64,000 bases of DNA from Chrysaora quinquecirrha (taxonomy: Eukaryota; Cnidaria; Scyphozoa; Semaeostomeae; Pelagiidae). The DNA lies in the NCBI GenBank assembly GCA_014526335.1, contig JACTAT010000049.1, positions 1,643,189 through 1,707,188 of the forward strand, given 5' to 3'. The notes beneath the pieces are model-generated. The model was not told where the DNA came from. It did not search any database and saw only the letters and a list, made by a program, of their open reading frames with translations. A program made the position numbers and the translations under genes. Positions 57,318 to 64,000 of this stretch are shown piece after piece; position 1 is the stretch's first letter; each line of letters begins with the position of its first letter.

Positions 57318-57920
57318 GTGAGTCGTAGACTGGAAGGACTGGCTGCTACCAATGTGGACGATGCCCATGTTCAGCAGATGAAAGATCTGATTGAGGAGCT
57401 GAATGTTCCTGCATCCGTCCCAGCTCAAGTTGTCAGCCCGACCTCTCAGCGTCCACCTGTCATCACACAAGGACCCGAGATTCCTGTCCTGCATCTTGGC
57501 AGGCTTGCAGCCCCACAACCTCGCCCGATAGCTCCAAAGCCTCAAGAAGCTGCTTCAACTGCATCAGCCAGAAAGACAAAGGCAAAAGTAGAAGCCGGTG
57601 CCCCTCAGCCTGCCGTTGGTCGTCTCTGCTCCTATTGCCGTCAGCCAAAAGCAAAAGGCTCTGGAGTTGGCAATCTTCACGACACCATCATACGGAAGGG
57701 ACAACCGTGCTTTTACTACTGCCCCGCCATGATGGCTGATAAATATGGGACTCCAAGAACCATGTCATCACAGGAGTTCATGCAGACGGAGCACTTCCAA
57801 GAGGCCTACGAAGCTATCATTCGCAGGCGAGAAGAAGAGAAATTAAAGAAAGCTGCCAGTGCGGCAAAACGCCTGGAGAAAGGATGGAAGAAGCCGGGTG
57901 GTCCACGGAAAAAGACTTGA
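57318..57920 (+). CDS. C-terminal exon of DUF6729-like protein (zinc and basic tail)
   Basis: 200 codons to TGA at 57918-57920. It starts 'VSRRLEGLAATNVDDAHVQQMK', completing the Myb/SANT-like helix set. A Pro/Gln/Ala-rich linker is followed by 'LCSYCRQPKAKG' and 'GQPCFYYCP', a C-x2-C...C-x3-C arrangement likely to bind zinc, with the intervening 'HDTIIRKG'. It ends in a Lys/Arg-rich coiled-coil-like helix ('RREEEKLKKAASAAKRLEKG') that could be a nuclear localisation signal. The upstream in-frame ATG at 57186 lies in the predicted intron. Confidence 0.7.
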   Translation: MSRRLEGLAATNVDDAHVQQMKDLIEELNVPASVPAQVVSPTSQRPPVITQGPEIPVLHLGRLAAPQPRPIAPKPQEAASTASARKTKAKVEAGAPQPAVGRLCSYCRQPKAKGSGVGNLHDTIIRKGQPCFYYCPAMMADKYGTPRTMSSQEFMQTEHFQEAYEAIIRRREEEKLKKAASAAKRLEKGWKKPGGPRKKT

Positions 57921-58972
57921 ACTGTAAATATTTGTATTTACTTTTTTTACCTTTTTTTACTCATTTTCATTTAGCTTCTTAGAAGTGTTCACTTTCAGGG
58001 ACAAATTTTCTTCACCAGAAAATAGTAATGCATTGAAATGATGTTTCATTGCTTTTGGCAGAGATAAAGAATCGCCATTTGAAGCATCTAAACTACATTT
58101 TCGCAACGTTATTGATAATGTGAAGTGTGTTTATCCCTGTTAAAGTGAACGCTCATTTACGTAGACATTAATTATAGGGTAGTTAGTAGTTGGGTTCATA
58201 TTAGTAGCTAGTTAGTAGTCCTGTTGTAGTATTCTGTACATATAAGTAGTTAGAAGTTGTTTCTTGTAGATAGAAGTAGTAGTAGTTCGTAGCGATATTT
58301 GGCGACATTTCAGAAAGTCGACTACAGTATTGACTACTGAGCAAGTTCTAATGAAGTTCATTTACAAAAGAGCTGCCTAAACTTGTTACATTTGTGCATG
58401 TTTCCATGCCATGTGCTGCTCTGGCATGATCAAAGTTACTAGTATCTAAACATTTAATAGCCTCTTCATCTACTTTGCTCTCAGATCCACATGTCTTTGT
58501 TCATTCTCTTTTGCATTCTCGTTTTATTGTCATTCCTGTCATTTATTTATTTATTCCCTAAAATACTTGCTTTCTGATACTCTTACCCTTTTCCCTTTTT
58601 ACTGTAATTGATTTACGTTCCTCTACCTTTTCCTTTCTCCTTTCCTATAGATGTATATTTGAACTTTTTATTGCATTCAACAAAGACGTTTAACGCTTTA
58701 GCTTACTATTTCTTCATAGTTTTGTTATGTGCATTCTTTGCAAGACCCTTGCATTCGTTAGCTTGCATGACTTTGCATTCTTCATCTTCTCTGGCCTGTC
58801 TGTGCTTCTGCCTTGAATGCTTTACTCTTTCATTTATTCCCATTAATTTCTTTTCACCAAAAAACTCTGCGACGTTTTGTGTTCATTTCGGGGTTGGGAA
58901 GGGGATTGGAATGGGTTTGGGCTAGGGGATGGGTTAGTATAGTTTAGGGTAGGTAGTTTTCTGTAGTTCTTT
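57921..58972. other. 3' flank; TAGT-rich simple repeat
   Basis: No AATAAA close to the stop codon was found. A degenerate TAG(T)TAG / GTAGTTAG repeat fills about 58175-58290. No further gene seen. Confidence 0.5.
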
Positions 58973-59501
58973 GGTCAACACATGCCTAGATTAGGTAGTT
59001 GGTAATTAGTTCACTCCTATCCACAGTCTAGTCAGAGGCAGTTTAGGTAGTGTGGTAATAGTTTAATCTTGTACTAGTGTGAGTGGAAGTCCAGTTTTAG
59101 ACGGCATGTGTTGACCTCTCTAGGCGTTTGGTTCCAGTTGGCGATAGTGGTAAGTGTCGGTAAGCTTTTGTTCTGTTTAAGCAAGAGGCTGTTTACAATA
59201 ATGCACAAAATAGTGAGTTTTACTGAATATTTTCGGCAAATTCACTTTCGGATGACGTTCATCGAGCCACTGCTTTTGTACTTTATTCCTGAACAGCCTC
59301 TTGTTTGCATCTGCGTAACTGTGTAAGCTTTACACGTTTTCTTTTCTATAAGAAACCAGTTGATAAGATATCTAGATTCACAGATTGAAGATATTTTCGG
59401 ACATTTCGACTGTTGCACTCTTCCCTCGTTTCCTGTTTCCAGCTACATACTTCAAAAATACCAAGCTTTCAGCTAGGTTTCTTATAGAAAAAAGAACGTG
59501 T
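58973..59501. repeat. Three serial long-loop inverted repeats
   Basis: Pair 1: GGTCAACACATGCC (58973-58986) with its exact complement at 59103-59116. Pair 2: CAAGAGGCTGTT (59182-59193) with 59292-59303, exact. Pair 3: 26 bp at 59332-59357 with 59476-59501, two mismatches. Loops are about 116, 98 and 118 nt. They are consecutive, not nested. If transcribed they would fold as three hairpins. Alternatively they mark three small foldback elements. Confidence 0.7.
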
Positions 59502-60600
59502 CATTGTAGACAAGTGATAAGTATTTATAGATTGTACTTTTATATAGAAAAGGACATTCACTTAAGTACAAAGAGCAAAGAAAAGAACATTTATGACATT
59601 AGATAAAGTATACAAGTATTTAAAATACAAATGGACACTTATGAACAATATAGAAAGATTTTGCAAGTATGAACACTATGGTTTATAGTAGATATCTTAT
59701 TTCGTAGATATGCTTTCATTTTGTGCCTTCAATTAGCGTTGAAATGCTTTTGAATCTCTCAGACGTATTTGAAGTAGTCACCCAGTTAGTGCTTTTATTA
59801 AGTTACTTATGTTATTACTTCTGTTTCGTTTTGTTTAGCTATAATATTTAGTTCATCAATTGACTTTCCGTTTGATTCCTTTCGTTTCCTCCTCATTCGC
59901 ATCTGCAATGGTCCAGTCTTTAAAGACAAACTCTTTCTACAATAAGCTTCTATTGCCTATTGAAATTATATCAATGAGATACATCATCACGAAAGTGATA
60001 GTCTAGACGAGCAATGTCAATAAATCAATTACAAGTCAGGCGACCTCTTGTGGATAAATTGAATAGGGACAGACACCAGAGACATGCCGCTTTTAATGCC
60101 AATTACATGCTTTGTTCCGCCGATTAGTTGATCTCTCCTTGACCTTGGCGTGGGAAAGCTTTGACCTAGGAAAGAGCGCATAACCGGAATCGTCCATTTC
60201 TTCGTATGAACTTCTTAACATTCAACTGCGTCAGCTGATCATGCTCAACAACTGGTATTATTCCACTGTTCTCCGACAACAACTGGTTGCATCCAATGGT
60301 TTTGACATCAACCACTTGATTTACATCATCCAATCCATTGATATTGGGCTTCCGCATTTCTCTCATATCCATCCTTGGATGCGCCTGATGATTTCTATTT
60401 TGCACCGATTCATGGACCACATGGAAGCATCCACCGATTGAGAGACAGGTTGGATGCATCCACTTCTTGGGAGGGGTAGGCGGTGCAAACGCCGGTAAAC
60501 AGTGTCGCTTCCGCTTCCATGACAACCAGGAGGCAGGGGCTTTTTCCGGAATGCCGCTCAGGGGTAGACAATGGTACAAGATTAGCTGGGGGCCCTTGCG
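59502..60600. other. No gene recognised
   Basis: Frames on both strands at 60166-60669 are mutually overlapping, contain no known domain and end at the Tc1 copy boundary. The rest is AT-rich. Confidence 0.45.
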
Positions 60601-61663
60601 CAGGATTGTCTCTAAAATGTGATGCATTATTTGGGGAAAAAAGGCCATAAATGTGGTTAGAATCTGCACCCCTCGCTGTAATTCGGCAAAATTGTAGACA
60701 AGTGAATTGAGAAAACCATATATGGAAATCGTGGGTATTGGGAAATATAATTTGACGTCAAATGTTAATAGAAGGCAAAGAACTTCAGGAATTTTTATTC
60801 TGCAGAAAAATGATTAGACCAAGATGCATAAAACCTGAAACGCGAGCTTTGATTTTTTTGCAACAAAATGAAAAAGTGGAAAACATCGTTAAAGAAACTG
60901 GAGTTTCAAGGGCACACATTTACAGAATAAGGAAGGAATCGTTTGAAGCAAGGACAGGAAACTATAAGGGAGGAAAAACAGGGGGAAGGCCATCCAAAAT
61001 ATCACATCGAATGAAGAGGAGGTTGCTTAGACTGATAAAAACAATACGAAAAGATAATCCCAATTGGACTGTTAAAAGGTTGATGGAGCGCGCAGATTTA
61101 CGAAATGTGTCTAGAAGAACTGTTACAAGATTTCTAAATGCAAATGGGTTTAACTATTTACAGGCACGCAAGAAAGGACTCCTGACAGATACTGACAAAA
61201 AGAGACGTTTGAAATTTGCAAAAACCGTTAGCAGAGATCACAGTGAAGACTTTTGCAAACCAGAATCGCTTTTTATTTAGATGCTGTTGGCTTTGTGTAC
61301 AAAACGAATCCTAAAGACCAAGCACTTGCTCCGCGTGGAAGAGTATGGAGATCAAAAGCGGAGGGTTTGCTGCAAGGCTGCACTGCAAAAGGACAGGCAT
61401 GCGGAACAGGGGGCTGCACTATCAAGTTTGTCGTTGCTATTAGCTTTGGGAAGGGGGTTATTTGCACAGAGTATTACAAAAAAATGAATGGAAAATACTT
61501 CTCAGACTTTTTGGACAGAAATTTTCAGTCATTAGTAGAAGCTTCAGGAAAGAACAGTCGCATGTGGATACAAGATGGAGACCCTTCGCAAAATTGTGGT
61601 CCCGCAAAACAAGCTATGAAACGTGTAAACTCAGAACTCTTTCCAATTCCACACTATAATTGA
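60601..61663 (+). pseudogene. Tc1/mariner transposase, copy 1 (3'-truncated, one frameshift)
   Basis: The preferred start is ATG 60810 ('MIRPRCIKPETRAL'), because the upstream ATG frame is closed by a stop in copy 2. An N-terminal helix-turn-helix ('NIVKETGVSRAHIYRIRKES') and an AT-hook-like 'GGRPSKI' are followed by a second HTH and the DDE core: 'AFYLDAVGFVYK' (first Asp) and 'MWIQDGDPSQN' (second Asp). One base is missing in TTTTGCAAACC near 61254 compared with copy 2, breaking the frame. Homology to copy 2 stops at about 61652, before the catalytic Glu. Left homology begins at 60601, inside what is the right TIR of the MITE at copy 2. Confidence 0.85.
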
Positions 61664-61969
61664 GTCAATGCCTAAACGAATGAAAATGATAATTGCCACC
61701 AACGAGGAACGAATTAAGTATTAAATGATTAGCAGTCTTGCTGTATAATGTAAAGTTTTAGTTATTGTAGTGCACCAATTTTAATCTTGATTGCAACTAG
61801 CAAGACATATACATATTTGTGCGACAATATTTTTTTGTGTTTTTAGTTTCTAATTGTAGTTGTGTATATGATAGCATGTACAGTATTGATTGCAACGATG
61901 TGCATGTTTGTATGACAAGCAATGGCTTGTTTTCGGAAACAATTTACCTAATAAACAGATTGTTAATCA
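61664..61969. other. No gene recognised
   Basis: AT-rich spacer between the truncated transposase and the motif array. Confidence 0.5.
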
Positions 61970-62212
61970 CGGGTCAGCAATGAGCGCAACGAGTCAGCAA
62001 CGGGTCAGCAAAACAGGTCAGCAATTTGCGATGTTGAAATGCTTTGTTATCAACGGGTCAGCACGAGTCAGCAACACTTTTTTATAAATTATATATATAT
62101 ATATATTAAAAAAGAAGTGCTGACCCGTGCTGACTCGTTGAGTCCAATAGGATTTTATATGTTTGAACTGCTGACCCGTTTGCTGACCCGTTGCTGACTC
62201 GTTGCTGACTCG
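61970..62212. repeat. Inverted array, six plus six copies of a 10-bp (C)GGGTCAGCA motif
   Basis: Plus-oriented CG(G/A)GTCAGCA or CAGGTCAGCA begins at 61970, 61990, 62001, 62014, 62054 and 62064. Complementary TGCTGAC(C/T)CG begins at 62118, 62128, 62169, 62181, 62192 and 62203. The two halves face each other across an AT-rich centre with an (AT)n run at about 62085-62108, and spacing is roughly mirror-symmetric. The layout resembles subterminal transposase-binding repeats of a foldback or MITE-like element. Confidence 0.85.
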
Positions 62213-62543
62213 CTGAATATTTTTATAAAGAGTAAATGTGCTCACTACCCATCAAGTACACATGTATAACAGAACGAAATCTCGTAACAGTAACTGTGAC
62301 ATGCGGGATTTGTAAATTAAACTTCTTACGTTACCGATCTTGCCAACTGGTGTGTGTCTGTGTACCTTAGTAGGCAAATCAAATAAGGTGACGAATTATA
62401 CCCAAAGGCACGTTGTTTTCACACACGTATGCTTGACCTATATTAAGATAAGCAATTCGTTACAGTAATTGTTATTTCCGAATACAGAATCGCAGGTTTC
62501 TTACTTTAGTGCAGACAGGAATGTCACCCATCTAATATCTAAA

Positions 62544-62809
62544 TAGAGACAATCCTGGACAATAGTTAGGAGACGGATCGAGGATTTTCTTTACATTATT
62601 CAAAGATCACACCCCCTCCCCCCTAATCAATGTTGTTTTCACTAAAAAGTAGTTAGTTTTGTTCGAGGTGCTCTACTGTTACTATTCCACAACATTGACT
62701 AAGGGGGGAGGGAGGCCTTTTAAATTTTTATCTCTCTAAATGTGAAATTTCATTTAGAGAGCAAAATTACAGCACCAATCTTGTAACGTTTTGTCCAGGA
62801 TTGTCTCTA
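62544..62809 (+). mobile_element. MITE with 19-bp TIR including TA ends
   Basis: TAGAGACAATCCTGGACAA at 62544-62562 is the exact reverse complement of 62791-62809. The outermost TA on both sides fits a Tc1/mariner target duplication. Two internal hairpins are visible: CCCTCCCCCCTAATCAATGT (about 62612-62632) with its near-complement at 62690-62712, and CTCTCTAAATG/CATTTAGAGAG (about 62733-62761). No coding capacity. It abuts transposase copy 2 and shares 14 bp at its right end with copy 1's left boundary. Confidence 0.85.
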
Positions 62810-64000
62810 AAATGTGATGCATTATTTGGGGAAAAAAGGCCATAAATGTGGTTAGAATCTGCACCCCTCGCTGTAATTCGGCAAAATTGTAGAAGAATGA
62901 ATTGAGAAAACCATATATGGAAATCGTGGGTATTGGGAAATATAATTTGACGTCAAATGTTAATAGAAGGCTAAGAACTTCAGGAATTTTTATTCTGCAG
63001 AAAAATGATTAGACCAAGATGCATAAAACCTGAAACGCAAGCTTTGATTCTTTTGCAACAAAATGAAAAAGTGGAAAACATTATTAAAGAAACTGGAGTT
63101 TCAAGGGCACACATTTACAGAATAAGGAAGGAATCGTTTGAAGCAAGGACAGGAAACTATAAGGGAGGAAAAACAGGGGGAAGGCCATCCAAAATATCAC
63201 ATCGAATGAAGAGGAGGTTGCTTAGACTGATAAAAACAATACGAAAAGATAATCCCAATTGGACTGTTAAAAGGTTGATGGAGCGCGCAGATTTACGAAA
63301 TGTGTCTAGAAGAACTGTTACAAGATTTCTAAATGCAAATGGGTTTAACTATTTACAGGCACGCAAGAAAGGACTCCCTGACAGATACTGACAAAAAGAG
63401 ACGTTTGAAATTCGCAAAAACCGTTAGCAGAGATCACAGTGAAGACTTTTGGCAAACCAGAATCGCTTTTTATTTAGATGCTGTTGGCTTTGTGTACAAA
63501 ACGAATCCTAAAGACCAAGCACTTGCACCGTGTGGAAGAGTATGGAGATCAAAAGCGGAGGGTTTGCTGCAAGGCTGCACTGCAAAAGGACAGGCATGCG
63601 GAACAGGGGGCTGCACTATGAAGTTTGTCGTTGCTATTAGCTTTGGGGAGGGGGTTATTTGCACAGAGTATTACGAAAAAATGAATGGAAAATACTTCTC
63701 AGACTTTTTGGACAGAAATTTTCAGTCATTAGTAGAAGCTTCTTGAAAGAACAGTCGCATGTGGATACAAGATGGAGACCCTTCGCAAAATTGTGGTCTG
63801 GCAAAACAAGCTATGAAACGTGTAAACTCTGAACTCTTTCCGATTCCACCTAGAAGTCCAGACATAAATCCTATTGAGAATGTCTTTGCAATGGCGAAAA
63901 GAATACTGAAACAAGAAGCGATTGATTGTAACACTTCCTATGAATCAAAGGAGCAATTTCAACACAGAGTGGTTAATGTATTGAAATCTTTTCCAGTTGA
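62796..64000 (+). pseudogene. Tc1/mariner DD34E transposase, copy 2 (runs off window end)
   Basis: Colinear with copy 1 at an offset of 2195 bp. ATG at 63005. An extra C at about 63377 (CTCCCTG versus CTCCTG) shifts the frame, and TCTTGA at 63741-63746 puts a stop where copy 1 reads Ser-Gly. Downstream, the open frame contains 'IQDGDPSQNCG' and 'PRSPDINPIENVFAMAKRI', the third motif missing from copy 1. Thirty-four residues separate the second Asp from the Glu, as in Tc1-type DD34E enzymes. The 3' TIR lies beyond the window. Confidence 0.85.

Noticed and set aside
60166..60669. 167-codon minus frame
   Set aside because: No domain, overlaps an opposite-strand frame and crosses the left boundary of the Tc1 copy.
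60762..60809. Upstream ATG of transposase copy 1
   Set aside because: Copy 2 has a stop in the same stretch and the conserved protein starts at the next ATG, so the longer start is not ancestral.
61970..62212. CRISPR-like array
   Set aside because: Repeats are 10 bp, in both orientations, without uniform spacers, and the genome is eukaryotic.
1..64000. tRNA or rRNA genes
   Set aside because: I looked for GGTTCGAATCC-type B boxes and rRNA-like conserved blocks and found none convincing, but a covariance-model scan would be needed to be sure.

Overview
ORGANISM. The window is AT-rich eukaryotic nuclear DNA: genes carry GT-AG introns, intergenic space is long, and decayed transposable elements dominate. 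DIRS-order tyrosine-recombinase elements, Penelope-like elements, several LINE-type reverse transcriptases, RecQ-like and DUF6589-like repeat genes, and an uncharacterised 'GDMIA..AVYH..CL..LYNR' repeat family occur together. That mix points to an aquatic invertebrate, most likely a cnidarian (anthozoan-like). This is inference from family memory, not a search.

LAYOUT. 1-4.7 kb is gene-poor, with one LINE 3' end. 4.7-5.3 kb holds a broken copy of the uncharacterised repeat family. 5.7-7.9 kb has two small minus-strand ORFs (one zinc finger, one cysteine-rich) separated and flanked by striking regulatory DNA: CRE palindromes and long uninterrupted heat-shock-element arrays. 7.9-12.9 kb is a minus-strand DIRS-order retroelement (gag, RT, RNase H, tyrosine recombinase), decayed. 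14.9-17.0 kb is a RecQ-like helicase pseudogene facing a DUF6589-like pseudogene (17.6-18.8 kb). 21 kb and 36.5-37.4 kb hold integrase remnants. 27.3-27.6 kb is a near-perfect 119-bp inverted repeat made of Penelope-type tails. 30.0-30.4 kb duplicates the helicase tail. 30.9-33.8 kb has exon remnants cut by a Penelope-like RT (33.8-34.6 kb). 34.9-36.0 kb is a second, longer copy of the uncharacterised repeat family. 39.7-42.2 kb has a PHD fragment and an RT. 43.1-44.7 kb is a LINE with a 456-codon open RT frame. 45.3-46.9 kb is an intact-looking three-exon leucine-rich-repeat gene.

MAIN LOCUS. 50.0-57.9 kb appears to be one transcription unit. Seven tandem exon-like units (51.9-53.15 kb), each with an acceptor and donor and none containing ATG, precede a further acceptor just 5' of the ATG of a long, visibly GC-richer coding region. 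That region encodes two ExoX-C-like modules, a DUF6729-like zinc-binding domain, an RNase H-like domain, a Myb/SANT-like segment and a C-terminal zinc/basic tail. The coding frame shifts +1 at a UUC-UGA-C site between the zinc-binding and RNase H-like parts. Its 3' flank contains three serial long inverted repeats.

RIGHT END. 60.6-64.0 kb has two colinear Tc1/mariner transposase copies in the same orientation, each broken at different places. Between them lie a TA-flanked MITE with 19-bp TIR and a 6+6 inverted array of a ten-base (G/A)GGTCAGCA-type motif. Only the LRR gene and the DUF6729-like gene look like plausible functional protein genes; the rest is mostly mobile-element debris.
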